Notes: generated by a model from the letters alone, not told the origin. A stretch of DNA of 53,737 nucleotides from Bradyrhizobium elkanii WSM2783 (GCF_000472865.1 NZ_AXAP01000057.1:1-53737), one strand, 5' to 3'; positions 43,687 through 53,466 are shown, numbered from the stretch's first letter. Translations and numbers: made by a program.

Positions 43687-44676
43687 ATGGCGCAACATCT
43701 TTCGGTGAACATCTCCAACCTCGATGGCTTCGAGGGCATGCATCAGGGCGTCAAGGGCAGCCATGTCGACGTCATGCAGATCGGACGTGGCAGGATGCGC
43801 GGGACCCTGTCTCATGTCGGCATCGGGGATTTCTCGCTGAGCATCGGCTCGTTCAATCTCGGCCTGCGCACGCAGCGCATCTCGACCGATGACCGGCTGA
43901 TCGTTGGAATGCTGCTTGATGCCGAAGACCGTGTCACGCACTGGTCGTTCGACATGCGTCCGTCCGACGTCCTGGTGATCCCGCCGCTGGTCGAGCATGA
44001 TGGGATCTTCCACGGCGCATCCACTTATGCAGCGGTCCGACTCGATCTCGCTCATCTCGGCTCCGTGTTTGGCGGCGACGCGCGGCTCAGCGATCCCGCC
44101 CATTGGCTGGAAAAGAGCTACTATCGCACGAGCGATGCGATCGGCATGGTCGCGGCCCGCCGCCTGCCCCAGATCGTTTCAAGTCTCGCCCGGCACGAGG
44201 CGGTGCTTTCGGATGATGCGGCCGAATTCTGGAAGCGCGCCATCGTCGACTGCATGACGGGTACGATCGTCAATTCGCTGCCGCCTGATGACAGCGGCTA
44301 TCTGCCGTCGGCGATGAATCTCGTTCGCCGCGTCGAGGACTATCTCGATAGAGTGGGCCCAAGGCCGGTGCATATCTCCGAGATCTGCGCCGAATTCAGG
44401 CTGTCGCGGCGCGGACTTCACCGTGCCTTTCACGACGTGTTCGGCATCGGCCCCGTGACATTCCTGCGCCACAAGCGCCTTTGCGCCATCCATTCCATGC
44501 TACGGGAAAGCGCGCCCGGAGAGGTCACCGTCGGCGAAGTCGCGATGCAGCAGGGCTTCATCGAGCTCGGACGGTTCGCCCAATATTACAGAAACCTGTT
44601 CGGCGAGTACCCGTCCGAGACACTTCGCGGCAAGCGCGCCGGCGCACTGCCGCCGTCCGCCGCCGCATTTCGTTGA
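43687..44676 (+). CDS. AraC-family transcriptional regulator (EutR-like C-terminus)
   Basis: A 329-residue regulator. The N-terminal about 200 residues form a ligand-binding region without a clear cupin motif. The C-terminal AraC domain has VHISEICAEFRLSRRGLHRA (first helix-turn-helix) and VAMQQGFIELGRFAQYYRNL with FGEYPSETLR (second). The latter resembles EutR-type regulators. ATG 43687 (MAQHLSVNISN) follows GGGGGAAG; the frame opens at 43450 but the extra 79 residues look non-coding. A role in controlling eutB-hpnP-eutC, 5 kb away, is only a guess. Confidence 0.83.
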   Translation: MAQHLSVNISNLDGFEGMHQGVKGSHVDVMQIGRGRMRGTLSHVGIGDFSLSIGSFNLGLRTQRISTDDRLIVGMLLDAEDRVTHWSFDMRPSDVLVIPPLVEHDGIFHGASTYAAVRLDLAHLGSVFGGDARLSDPAHWLEKSYYRTSDAIGMVAARRLPQIVSSLARHEAVLSDDAAEFWKRAIVDCMTGTIVNSLPPDDSGYLPSAMNLVRRVEDYLDRVGPRPVHISEICAEFRLSRRGLHRAFHDVFGIGPVTFLRHKRLCAIHSMLRESAPGEVTVGEVAMQQGFIELGRFAQYYRNLFGEYPSETLRGKRAGALPPSAAAFR

Positions 44677-44693
44677 GCCATCGGCTTTAATCC

Positions 44694-44783
44694 GTAGCCC
44701 GGATGGAGCGCAGCGCAAGCCGGGACAACTGTATCGACATCGAAGAAAGAACCCGGGTTACGCTGACGCTTCACCCGGGCTAC
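44694..44783. repeat. GTAGCC...GGCTAC palindromic repeat, copy 3
   Basis: Begins GTAGCCCGGATGGAGCGCAG and ends TTCACCCGGGCTAC, inner arms CAAGCCGGGAC and CCCGGGTTACG. It lies in the convergent gap between the AraC gene and the transglutaminase gene. Confidence 0.8.
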
Positions 44784-44809
44784 GGCAGGATGCGATGCGC
44801 GTGACGGCG

Positions 44810-45688
44810 TCACTCCACCAGCAGCACGTCGACGGAGACGTTCAGCTTCTGCTTGCGCGAGCCGACGATGATGCCGTCGACCGGCGAGACGTCGGAGAAA
44901 TCGCGGCCCACCGCGAGGATGATGTGATCGTTCTCGACCAGGAGATCGTTGGTCGGATCAAAGCCGATCCAGCCGAGCTCGGCGCCGCACCACGCCGAAA
45001 CCCAGGCATGGGTCGCGTCAGCCCCCTGCAGGCGCGGCTGTCCCGGCGGCGGGATGGTGCGCAAATAGCCGCTGACATAGGCCGCCGGCAGGCCGAGGCC
45101 GCGGAGCCCTGCGATCATCACATGGGCAAAGTCCTGGCAGACGCCGTGGCGTTTCTCGAACACTTCCGTCAGCGGCGTCGAGATCACGGTGGCCTTGGAA
45201 TCATATCTGAAGTCGCTGCGGATGCGGCGCATCAGGTCGGCGGCACCGGCAACGATGCCGCCTCCTCTTGGAAAGCTTGCGGACGCGTAGGCCGTGAGCG
45301 GGGCGAGCACCGGCACCAGCGCGCTCGCAAAGACATAGCCGACCGGCGAGGATGGTCCGAGACTCGTCGCCTCGAACGCGATGTCGCGCACGCTCTCCCA
45401 GGACGGGCTCGGCGCAGTGCGGCCGGGCGCATGCCGCGAGACCGAGACGCGCGAGCGCGAGTCGATGCGCAGATTGCGATGCGCGGTCTCGATCAGGATG
45501 CTCTCGGTCAAGGTGCCGAAGAAGTCGCGCCGCGCCGTACGCTCCGCGGGCCGCGGCCTGATCTCGACGCTGTGGGAAATCAGTTGCTGCCCGCTGCCGC
45601 TTTGCGGCTCGAGCCGCAGCGAGCATCGCGCGACGCTCACCGGGCTTTCGTAGGAGTAGGTCGTGACGTGCCTGATATCGTAGATCAC
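44810..45688 (-). CDS. Transglutaminase-like cysteine peptidase family protein
   Basis: A 292-residue transglutaminase-fold protein. The catalytic triad is visible: Cys184 (HGVCQDFAH), His227 (THAWVSAW) and Asp244 (GFDPTND). The N-terminal beta domain starts with YDIRHVTTYSYESPVSVAR, typical of the bacterial group found with ATP-grasp and Alpha-E genes. It overlaps the preceding gene by four bases (ATGA). Predicted role: an isopeptide or amide bond reaction within the operon's peptide-modification system; substrate unknown. Confidence 0.9.
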   Translation of the reverse strand: MIYDIRHVTTYSYESPVSVARCSLRLEPQSGSGQQLISHSVEIRPRPAERTARRDFFGTLTESILIETAHRNLRIDSRSRVSVSRHAPGRTAPSPSWESVRDIAFEATSLGPSSPVGYVFASALVPVLAPLTAYASASFPRGGGIVAGAADLMRRIRSDFRYDSKATVISTPLTEVFEKRHGVCQDFAHVMIAGLRGLGLPAAYVSGYLRTIPPPGQPRLQGADATHAWVSAWCGAELGWIGFDPTNDLLVENDHIILAVGRDFSDVSPVDGIIVGSRKQKLNVSVDVLLVE

Positions 45689-48207
45689 GCGAGGCCCGTC
45701 AGCTTCTCCGGCCGGCTCGCATTGGGCCCGTGCGGGAAATAATGGAGCCCGATGGCATCGGCGAGATTGAGCAGGTCCTGCTCCAGCGAGAACAGCGTCT
45801 TGACATCAAGGGTCGTCGCTTCCGCCGTCGCCAGCATCGCCTGCAGCGCGACCGCAAGCCGCTGCGGGCGCTCGATCATGCCGTATTCCTTTAGGCTCGG
45901 CAGTGCCGCGATGTGTTCGTTGAGGCTTTCGACCTGGAATGCGACCGAGCGCGGGTTATAGGGGTCGAGCACCGCGAGATCGCGCACCGGCGCGAGGAGC
46001 GGCGTCACCAAATAGCGCGAGCGATAGGTGATCTGACAATCGACGAGCGTCAGCAGGATGTCGAGGTCTTCGTCACCAGCCTCGTCATAGGCGAACTGCC
46101 GCGCGAAACGGGTGGTGTTGATGGCGCGCTCGGCACGGCGGCCCATGTCGAGGAAGCGCCAGCCTGCGGCGCGGTTCATGTTCTCCTGCGCAAGTCCCGC
46201 AAAGCTCGCCAGTTCCTGCAGCGTCAACTCGGCCGCGCTGATGACGCCATCGTCATCCTCGACCTCCTCGCCGAGCCGGTCCACCATCTCGGTGATGACC
46301 TGCCAGGCGTCCGGCGACAGACGCTCGCGCAGCGAGGTGGCGGTGCGCTGCGCCGAGCGGACCAGCGACAATGCCGAACCAAAGCGCTCCTCGCTCTGCA
46401 AGGCCTCGGAGGCGACCTTGGCCAAGTTCGCGCGCGCCGTCTGCGAGCTCGCGCCCCAGGCCACCAGCATGCGCTGGATGCGCTCGACCGAATGCAGGTT
46501 GGACGTGCTGCTCGGATTCGACCTCGCGGGATCGCGCATCGGCGAGCCGAGCGCGCGAATCAAGCGCAGCGTCGCTTCGGCGCGTTCGAGATAGCGGCCG
46601 AGCCAGAACAGATTGTCGGCGGCACGGCTCGGCAACACGCCGGCGATGCGGCGGATGCGCACCGTATCGCCGGCAGGCAACAGGCTCGCGGTCGAGACCG
46701 CTTTTTCCGACACCACCCAGACATCCGCGGCGCGCGCGCCGTCGCCCATCGACACCGCGCGGGCGTCAGGCTGTTCGGCGATCCGGCAGAAGCCGCCGGG
46801 CAGGATCGTCCAGCCGTGCGGCGTGGCCGCAGCGAAGACGCGCAGCACAAAGGGGCGCGGCGTGAGCTGGCCGTTCTCCCACACCGGCGTGGTCGACAGC
46901 CGCACCAGTTCCTGGCCGACATAGTCGATGCCGCGTTCGACGATCGCATTCCGCAGCCGCTCGCGTTCGCTCGGCGACAGTTCGCCCGCGAGCACGGGGC
47001 CATGGCTGGCGAAACCCGGCACACCCCGGCCATAGGCGCTTTCGATGGCGAAATCATCGAGCCGCGACAGCACCTGTTCGCGCGCCGCCTTCTGGCCGCA
47101 CCACCAGGTCGCGATATGCGGCATTTCCAGTTCTTCGCCGAGCAGGCGGCGGCAGAGGCTCGGCAGGAAACCGAGCAGCGCCCGTGCTTCAAGCACACCC
47201 GAACCGGGCATGTTGGCGATCACCACACCGCCCTTGCGCAGCACCTCGATCAGGCCGGGCACGCCGAGATGCGAGGAGGCGTTGAGCTCGAGCGGATCGA
47301 GCCAGTTGGAATCGACCCGCCGCAACAGCACGTCGAGCCGCTTCAGCCCCGCCACGGTGCGGATATGGACGCGGTCGCCGCTGACGGCGAGATCGTCGCC
47401 TTCGACCAGCAGGAAACCGAGATAGCGCGCCAGCGTCGCATGCTCGAAATAGGTCTCGTTGAACGAGCCCGGCGTCAACAGGCCGATGCGCGGCTCGTCG
47501 CGGTCGGCGCTGGCGCGCAGGCCATCGCGAAACGCTTCGAAGAACGGCGCGACGCGCTCGACATTCATCGACTTGTAAAGGCCGGAGAAAGCGCGAGAGA
47601 GCACCAGGCGGTTTTCCAGCGCGTAACCCGCGCCCGACGGCGCCTGCGTACGGTCGCCGAGCACCCACCAGCGGCCGTCAGGGCCGCGACCGACATCGGC
47701 GGCATAAAGATGGAGGTAGCGCCCGCCCGCCGGCTTGATGCCGCTGACGGCGCGCAGATATTCGCTGCTGCCCGCAATCGCGGCGGCGGGGATCGCGCCA
47801 TCGGTGACAAGGCGGCCATCGCCATAGATATCGCGCAGGATCATTTCCAGCAGTTGCGCGCGCTGCGTGATGCCGGCAACGAGTTGTTGCCAGTCGGCAT
47901 CATCGATGATCAGCGGCAGGTGGCTGAGCGGCCACAGCCGGTCAGACGTTTCGCCGGGTGCGCGATAGGTGACGCCGGCGTCGCGCAAATGCCGGTCGGC
48001 GGCGGCGAAGCGGCGCTCGATCTCGGCCGGCGAAAGCGCGGCAAAGGCGTCGAAGAAACGGGTCCAAACCGGGCGCGGGGTGCCGTCCGGGCCGATATAT
48101 TCATCGGGAATGCCAGGCAGCCGCGCATAATCGCGCGACCACTGCGCCATGCGGCGCTGGGCCGGGCGGGCCTTGTTCTCCTGATTGTTGCCGACCGATC
48201 CGGTCAT
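45685..48207 (-). CDS. Circularly permuted ATP-grasp / Alpha-E fusion protein
   Basis: An 840-residue two-domain protein. Residues from about 30 to 500 form a circularly permuted type 2 ATP-grasp ligase (GIPDEYIGPDGTPRPVWTRF, RLWPLSHLPLIIDDADWQ, YLHLYAADVGRGPDGRWWVL, TPGSFNETYFEHATLARYLG, GVVIANMPGSGVLE, LPSLCRRLLGEEL). The Alpha-E domain starts near residue 530 (SRAADNLFWLGRYLERAEAT) and continues all-helical. In many genomes these are separate genes. Ligases of this type join amino groups to carboxylates. It lies between two transglutaminase genes and overlaps the downstream one. Confidence 0.9.
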   Translation of the reverse strand: MTGSVGNNQENKARPAQRRMAQWSRDYARLPGIPDEYIGPDGTPRPVWTRFFDAFAALSPAEIERRFAAADRHLRDAGVTYRAPGETSDRLWPLSHLPLIIDDADWQQLVAGITQRAQLLEMILRDIYGDGRLVTDGAIPAAAIAGSSEYLRAVSGIKPAGGRYLHLYAADVGRGPDGRWWVLGDRTQAPSGAGYALENRLVLSRAFSGLYKSMNVERVAPFFEAFRDGLRASADRDEPRIGLLTPGSFNETYFEHATLARYLGFLLVEGDDLAVSGDRVHIRTVAGLKRLDVLLRRVDSNWLDPLELNASSHLGVPGLIEVLRKGGVVIANMPGSGVLEARALLGFLPSLCRRLLGEELEMPHIATWWCGQKAAREQVLSRLDDFAIESAYGRGVPGFASHGPVLAGELSPSERERLRNAIVERGIDYVGQELVRLSTTPVWENGQLTPRPFVLRVFAAATPHGWTILPGGFCRIAEQPDARAVSMGDGARAADVWVVSEKAVSTASLLPAGDTVRIRRIAGVLPSRAADNLFWLGRYLERAEATLRLIRALGSPMRDPARSNPSSTSNLHSVERIQRMLVAWGASSQTARANLAKVASEALQSEERFGSALSLVRSAQRTATSLRERLSPDAWQVITEMVDRLGEEVEDDDGVISAAELTLQELASFAGLAQENMNRAAGWRFLDMGRRAERAINTTRFARQFAYDEAGDEDLDILLTLVDCQITYRSRYLVTPLLAPVRDLAVLDPYNPRSVAFQVESLNEHIAALPSLKEYGMIERPQRLAVALQAMLATAEATTLDVKTLFSLEQDLLNLADAIGLHYFPHGPNASRPEKLTGLA

Positions 48208-48220
48208 TCCCGACGCTCTG

Positions 48221-48276
48221 CGTTTGACGCGTTTTCTTCACGCGAACCGGTACCCACTTCGCTCGAAAACGCTATG
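48221..48276. repeat. Short intergenic repeat (GCGTTTTCTTCACGCGAACC family)
   Basis: CGTTTTCTTCACGCGAACCG followed by GTACCCACTTCGCTCGAAAA and CGC is a common bradyrhizobial module. Its arms (GCGTTTTC and GAAAACGC) pair. It fills the 75-base gap between the DUF2126 and ATP-grasp genes. Confidence 0.65.
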
Positions 48277-48282
48277 GTGCAA

Positions 48283-51200
48283 TCAATGCAGGAGCGGCGT
48301 CCGCAAGTCGAGGGTCAGCGGGAATTCAATTGTGCGTTCTTCCGGCGGCGGCTCGATCCTGCCGGGGGTGTGGCCGTGGTCCTGGAAGCGGGCCAGCCGC
48401 CGCGCCTCGGCCTCGTAGGAATTGACCGGCTTGGTCTCGTAATTGCGGCCGCCGGGATGGGCGACATGGTAGACGCAGCCGCCGAGCGAGCGGCCGTTCC
48501 AGGTGTCGATCAGGTCAAAGGTCAGCGGCGCATGCACCGGGACGGTCGGATGCAGGCCGGAGGCCGGCTGCCAAGCCTTGAAGCGGACGCCGGCGACCGC
48601 CTCGCCTGAACGTCCGGTCGCCGTCATCGGCATCCGCCTGCCGTTGCAGGTGACGACGTGACGGCCCTCGACAAAGCCAGATGCCTTGACCTGCAGCCGC
48701 TCGACCGAGGAATCGACATAGCGGACGGTGCCGCCTGCGGACCCCTCCTCGCCCAGCACATGCCAAGGCTCGAGCGCCTGCCGCAGTTCCAGCGCGACGC
48801 CGCCATGATGGACGCGGCCGAACGCGGGAAAGCGGAACTCAAGTTGCGCGGCGTACCATTCCGGCGAGAACTCGTAGCCGGAGCGCCCGAGATCGGCGAG
48901 CACGTCCAAAAAATCTTCCCAAAGGAAATGCGGCAGCATGAAGCGGTCATGCAGCGTGGTGCCCCAGCGCACGAATTTGCCCTGCTGCGGCTCGCGCCAG
49001 AGTTTTGCGATCAGCGCGCGGACCAGGAGCTGCTGCGCCAGCGACATCCTGGGATCAGGCGGCATTTCGAGCGCGCGGAATTCGACCAGGCCGAGCCGGC
49101 CGGTCGGGCCATCGGGCGAATAGAGCTTGTCTATGCAGATCTCGGCGCGATGCGTGTTGCCGGTGATGTCGACCAGGATGTGCCGGAACAGCCGGTCCGC
49201 CAGCCACAGCGGCGCTTCCACGCCCGCCGGCGGCACATGGGCGAGCGCGATCTCGAGTTCATAGAGCCCGTCATGGCGCGCTTCATCGACGCGCGGCGCC
49301 TGGCTGGTCGGGCCGATGAACATGCCTGAGAACAGATAGGACAGCGACGGATGCCGCTGCCAATACAGCACGAGGCTCTTGAGCAGATCTGGCCGGCGCA
49401 GGAACGGCGAATCCTCCGGGTTGCTGCCACCGACCACAATGTGGTTGCCGCCACCGGTGCCGGTGTGGCGCCCATCGATCAGGAAACGGTTGGCACCGAG
49501 CCGCACTTTCGCGGCGTCCTCGTAGAGGCCGAAGGTGATATCGACCGCCTCGCGCCAGTTCTGCGCCGGCTGGATGTTGATCTCGATCACGCCGGGATCG
49601 GGCGTGACCTTGATGACCTCGATGCGGGGATCGAACGGCGGCGCGTAACCCTCGATATGCACGTGCATCTGCAATTCTTCGGCGGTCGCCTCGATCGCCG
49701 TCACCAGTTCGAGATAGTCCTCGACCTTCTCGACCGGCGGCATGAAGGCGCACAGGGTGCCGTCGCGGATTTCGATCGACATCGCGGTGCGCACCGGCGG
49801 CGGCTCCGGGAGGTCTTCGAGCAGGCGCTTCAATTCTTCGTCGAAATCCGGGAGGCCGCCACGCGGCGCCATCGGATCGATCTCGATGATGTAGGGATAA
49901 TCTTCCGGCGGGATGTATTCGAGCGAAGAGATCGGCAGCCGCAGGCCGAGCGGGGAATCGCCCGGCGACAGAAACAGATGGCTGCGCCGGAGCTTCCAGT
50001 GCTCGCTGCGCCAGCGGGCGCGTACGCCGGCAAGCGGACTGAAGCGCTGGATCGGGAGCACATATCCTTTCGGCGCCGTCAATCCCTGATCGAACACGCG
50101 CGCCAGACGCGAGCGCTCTTCCGGATCGGACAGCTTCGAGTTCGCAGGGCTGACATTGGCGGGAAGCGCGGCCTCGCGCTGAAGCCAAAAGGCGGGATCC
50201 TCGAAGGCGGGCATGACGTAGTCGGTCGCCAGCGCGAGCTTCTGCGCCATGGTCACAGCGAAGCGCTCGGCGTCTTTGATCTCGGCCTTGTACGGGTTTT
50301 CGATCTTCGCGATCAGATCGGCATTCTTCCAGATCGGCACGCCGTCCTTGCGCCAGTAGAGGCCGAAGGCCCAGCGCGGCAGGCTTTCGCCCGGATACCA
50401 TTTGCCCTGGCCGTAGTGCAGCAGACCGCCCGGTGCGAAACGATCGCGCAGACGGCGGATCAGATCATCGGCGAGTGCACGCTTGGTCGGACCGACCGCG
50501 GCGATGTTCCATTCCGGCGCTTCGAGATCATCGACGGAAACGAAGGTCGGCTCGCCGCCCATGGTGAGCCGCACGTCTTCCGTCCTCAAGTCGATATCGA
50601 CCTGTTCGCCGAGCGCATCGAGCCGCGCCCAGGATTCATCCGAGAACGGACGTGTGATCCGTGGCGCTTCGCGGATGCGCTTGACGCTCATCTCGAATGC
50701 GAAATCGACATTGGCGAAGCCTGCGGTGCCGGAGATCGGCGCCGCCGAGCGGTAGTGCGGCGTGGCCGCAACGGGAATGTGCCCCTCGCCCGTCAGCATA
50801 CCCGAGGTGACGTCGAAGCCGATCCACCCAGCGCCGGGCAGATAGACTTCGGCCCAGGCATGTAGGTCCGTGAAATCGTTCTCGACCTCGCGCGGTCCCT
50901 CGACCGGATCGATGTCGGGACGAAGCTGGATCAGATAGCCGGAGACGAAGCGCGCGGCGAAACCGAGATGGCGCAGAATCTGGATCAGCAGCCATGCCGA
51001 GTCACGGCAGGAGCCCGCGCCGGCGGCCAGCGTCTCCTCCGGCGTCTGCACGCCCGGCTCCATGCGGATGAGATAGCTGATTTTCTCTCGCAGCTTCGCG
51101 TTGAGGTCGACCAGGAAATTGACGGTGCTGTCGGCCTCGCGTGGAATCTCCTTCAGGTAAGCTGCGAGCAGCGGCCCGGGCTCGATCGTTGCAAGATAGG

Positions 51201-51546
51201 GCGCGAGCTCGTTCTTGAGATCATTGGTGTATTGGAACGGATAGGAGGTGGCGTAGGACTCGACGAAGAAGTCAAACGGATTGATCACGGTCATCTGCGC
51301 CGTGAAATCAACCTCGATCTTCAGCTCACTGGCCTTCTCCGGAAACACCAGCCGCGCCAGCCAATTGCCCTGCGGGTCCTGCTGCCAGTTCACGAAGTGA
51401 TTGGCTGGCGTGACCTTGAGCGAATAGCTCAGGATCGGCGTGCGCGTATGCGGCACCGGACGCAGGCGAATGGTCTGAGGCCCGAGGTCGATCGGTCGGT
51501 CGTACTTGTAATGCGTGACGTGATGCAGTGCGACGAAGATCGACAC
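48283..51546 (-). CDS. Transglutaminase-DUF2126 protein
   Basis: A 1087-residue protein. The N-terminal transglutaminase domain starts VSIFVALHHVTHYKYDRPID and has the triad Cys (~177, GAGSCRDSAW), His (~226, DLHAWAEVY) and Asp (~242, GFDVTSG). The remainder, from about residue 300, is the DUF2126 region (RLTMGGEPTFVSVDD, GKWYPGESLPRWAFGLYWR, GGGNHIVVGGSNPEDSPFLR, then FRALEMPPDPRMSLAQQLL). The start is GTG 51546; the frame is open to 51834 over a repeat. First gene of the transglutaminase / ATP-grasp-Alpha-E / transglutaminase set. Confidence 0.9.
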   Translation of the reverse strand: MSIFVALHHVTHYKYDRPIDLGPQTIRLRPVPHTRTPILSYSLKVTPANHFVNWQQDPQGNWLARLVFPEKASELKIEVDFTAQMTVINPFDFFVESYATSYPFQYTNDLKNELAPYLATIEPGPLLAAYLKEIPREADSTVNFLVDLNAKLREKISYLIRMEPGVQTPEETLAAGAGSCRDSAWLLIQILRHLGFAARFVSGYLIQLRPDIDPVEGPREVENDFTDLHAWAEVYLPGAGWIGFDVTSGMLTGEGHIPVAATPHYRSAAPISGTAGFANVDFAFEMSVKRIREAPRITRPFSDESWARLDALGEQVDIDLRTEDVRLTMGGEPTFVSVDDLEAPEWNIAAVGPTKRALADDLIRRLRDRFAPGGLLHYGQGKWYPGESLPRWAFGLYWRKDGVPIWKNADLIAKIENPYKAEIKDAERFAVTMAQKLALATDYVMPAFEDPAFWLQREAALPANVSPANSKLSDPEERSRLARVFDQGLTAPKGYVLPIQRFSPLAGVRARWRSEHWKLRRSHLFLSPGDSPLGLRLPISSLEYIPPEDYPYIIEIDPMAPRGGLPDFDEELKRLLEDLPEPPPVRTAMSIEIRDGTLCAFMPPVEKVEDYLELVTAIEATAEELQMHVHIEGYAPPFDPRIEVIKVTPDPGVIEINIQPAQNWREAVDITFGLYEDAAKVRLGANRFLIDGRHTGTGGGNHIVVGGSNPEDSPFLRRPDLLKSLVLYWQRHPSLSYLFSGMFIGPTSQAPRVDEARHDGLYELEIALAHVPPAGVEAPLWLADRLFRHILVDITGNTHRAEICIDKLYSPDGPTGRLGLVEFRALEMPPDPRMSLAQQLLVRALIAKLWREPQQGKFVRWGTTLHDRFMLPHFLWEDFLDVLADLGRSGYEFSPEWYAAQLEFRFPAFGRVHHGGVALELRQALEPWHVLGEEGSAGGTVRYVDSSVERLQVKASGFVEGRHVVTCNGRRMPMTATGRSGEAVAGVRFKAWQPASGLHPTVPVHAPLTFDLIDTWNGRSLGGCVYHVAHPGGRNYETKPVNSYEAEARRLARFQDHGHTPGRIEPPPEERTIEFPLTLDLRTPLLH

Positions 51547-51655
51547 GGATGGCGGACTCCAGCAGCTTTTTTGAGCAGAACACTGGTTCCGGCCGACAGC
51601 AAGCACTAACAACGGGCACGGGTGCCTATCGTCTCGGCGCGCTCTAACCCCGAAT

Positions 51656-51776
51656 CGTCCCGGGCTTGACCGGGGACCCATAACCACAGGGTTTAGTGAT
51701 GCACGAAGCTGTAACCGCTTGCTCGCGCCACAACGGAGATCACGCGGTATGAGTCCCGGGTCAAGCCCGGGACGAC
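51656..51776. repeat. GTCCCGGGCTTGACCGGGGAC palindromic repeat
   Basis: CGTCCCGGGCTTGACCGGGG at one end and GTCCCGGGTCAAGCCCGGGA at the other are the two arms, 70-odd bases apart. It lies between the uxaA-like stop and the DUF2126 start, both minus strand. Confidence 0.75.
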
Positions 51777-51781
51777 GGAGG

Positions 51782-53305
51782 CTACATCGTCGCGCCCAAA
51801 ACCCATGGCGCGAACTCGGCGCCGCCGAAATCAAAACTTTCGCTCTTGGTGGGCTGGCCGGATGCCGTCTTCAGCATGAGATCAAAAATGCGCTGGCCGC
51901 ATTCCTGCACGCTCTCCTCGCCGTCGAGGATGGTGCCGCAATTGACGTCCATGTCGTCTTCCATGCGCTTGTACATGGGCGTGTTGGTGGCGAGCTTGAT
52001 CGAAGGCGCGGGCTTGCAGCCGAACACGCTGCCGCGGCCGGTGGTGAAGCAGACCAGATTCGCGCCACCCGCCACCTGCCCGGTCGCCGCGACCGGGTCG
52101 TAGCCGGGCGTATCCATGAACACGAAACCACGCTTGGTCACCGGTTCGGCGTAATGCAGCACGTCGACCAGATTGGTGCTGCCGGCCTTGGCCATCGCGC
52201 CGAGCGACTTTTCGAGGATCGTGGTGAGGCCGCCGGCCTTGTTGCCGGGGCTCGGATTGGCGTTCATCTCGGCGCCTTCGCGCTGCGTATATTCTTCCCA
52301 CCAGCGCATCAGGCCGACCAGCTTCTCGCCGACCTCGCGGCTGACGGCGCGGCGCGTCAAAAGATGTTCGGCGCCATAGGTCTCCGGAGTCTCGGACAAG
52401 ATCACGGTGCCGCCGTGCCGCACGAGGAGATCGCTGGCAGCGCCGAGTGCGGGATTGGCGGAGACGCCGGAATAGCCGTCGGAGCCGCCGCATTGCAGCG
52501 CCACCGTGAGCTCGCTCGCTGCGACCTTCTCGCGCTTGACCTTGTTGGCGTCGGCGAGTGCTTCGCGCACGAAGGCGACGCCGGCTTCCACGGTCTTGCG
52601 GGTGCCGCCGACTTCCTGGATGTCCATCGCGCGCAGGCGGCCGGCAAGCTTCTGCTCCTGCATCAGGCCGCCGATCTGGTTCACTTCGCAACCGAGGCCG
52701 AGCACGATCACGGCGGAGAAATTCGCATGCCGCGCATAGCCGCCGAGCGTGCGGCGAAGCAGCGCAAGCGGCTCGTCCTGGGTCATGCCGCAGCCGGTCT
52801 TGTGAGTCAGCGCGACGACGCCGTCGACATTCGGGAAATCGGCCAGCGGATTGTCGCCGGTGAACGGATTCTTCTTGAAGACGTCGGCGACGAGGCTAGC
52901 GACATGGGCGCTGCAATTCACCGAGGTGAGGATGCCGATATAGTTGCGCGTAGCCACGCGGCCATCTGGACGGCGGATGCCGTCGAAGGTCGCCGGCAGA
53001 TCGAAATTGGGCACCGGCTTCACGTCGACGCCATAGGCATAGTCCTTGGCGAAATCGCCCATGGCGCAATTCTGGGTGTGCACATGCTGCCCCGGCGCGA
53101 TCGGCAGGGTGGCAAAGCCAATGATCTGGCCATAGCGCTTGATCGGCTCGCCTTCGGCGATCGGCTTGATCGCGACCTTGTGGCCGGCCGGAATGCGGTC
53201 GGTGGTGGTGACGCCGCTCGCGACCTCAAGCCCGGGCGGCAGGCTCGCGCGCGCGATCAGCACGCTGTCATCGGGATGCAGGCGGATCACGGGTGCCGGG
53301 GCCAT
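51782..53305 (-). CDS. UxaA/GarD family sugar-acid dehydratase
   Basis: A 507-residue hydrolyase of the altronate/galactarate dehydratase family. The N-terminal SAF domain (about residues 12-85, DSVLIARASLPPGLEVASGV and HVHTQN) precedes the UxaA core (RRPDGRVATRNYIGILTSVN, ALTHKTGCGM, LGLGCEVNQIGGLM, LQCGGSDGYSGVSANPALG, and CFTTGRGSVFGCKPAPSIKL). Conserved cysteines and GCG motifs suit an iron-dependent dehydratase. A strong AAGGAGA lies upstream of ATG 53305. Altronate, galactarate or another sugar acid cannot be separated. No sugar-acid pathway genes are adjacent. Confidence 0.88.
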   Translation of the reverse strand: MAPAPVIRLHPDDSVLIARASLPPGLEVASGVTTTDRIPAGHKVAIKPIAEGEPIKRYGQIIGFATLPIAPGQHVHTQNCAMGDFAKDYAYGVDVKPVPNFDLPATFDGIRRPDGRVATRNYIGILTSVNCSAHVASLVADVFKKNPFTGDNPLADFPNVDGVVALTHKTGCGMTQDEPLALLRRTLGGYARHANFSAVIVLGLGCEVNQIGGLMQEQKLAGRLRAMDIQEVGGTRKTVEAGVAFVREALADANKVKREKVAASELTVALQCGGSDGYSGVSANPALGAASDLLVRHGGTVILSETPETYGAEHLLTRRAVSREVGEKLVGLMRWWEEYTQREGAEMNANPSPGNKAGGLTTILEKSLGAMAKAGSTNLVDVLHYAEPVTKRGFVFMDTPGYDPVAATGQVAGGANLVCFTTGRGSVFGCKPAPSIKLATNTPMYKRMEDDMDVNCGTILDGEESVQECGQRIFDLMLKTASGQPTKSESFDFGGAEFAPWVLGATM

Positions 53306-53327
53306 GGGATTCTCCTTGTTTCGTATT

Positions 53328-53466
53328 CACCTCTCCCCGTTCTTACGGGGAGAGGTCGGATCGCATCGCAGATGCGATCCGGGTGAGGGGCAAGCCACGC
53401 GCTCAACTGCTAGTTCAGTGCTCGCGGATAGAAGCCCCTCACCCTACCCTCTCCCCGCGAAGAGCA
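53328..53466. repeat. CTCTCCCCG / GTGAGGGG palindromic repeat, interrupted at its right end
   Basis: Left hairpin CTCTCCCCGTTCTTACGGGG, then GATCGCATCGCAGATGCGATC, GGGTGAGGGG, and a right half GCCCCTCACCCTACCCTCTC followed by CCCGCGAAGAGC. The final CCCCGCGAAG should be followed by a CGGGGAGAGG arm, but the sequence switches to CTGTCCGGGG instead. Confidence 0.65.

Noticed and set aside
45913..48609. 898-codon open frame on the plus strand opposite the ATP-grasp-Alpha-E gene
   Set aside because: Composition rich in Arg, Ala, Gln and His with no domain, and exactly antisense to a well-supported gene. Long antisense frames are usual in GC-rich DNA.
51719..53386. 555-codon plus-strand frame opposite the UxaA-like gene
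   Set aside because: Shadow frame; the minus-strand dehydratase has all family motifs and a strong Shine-Dalgarno.
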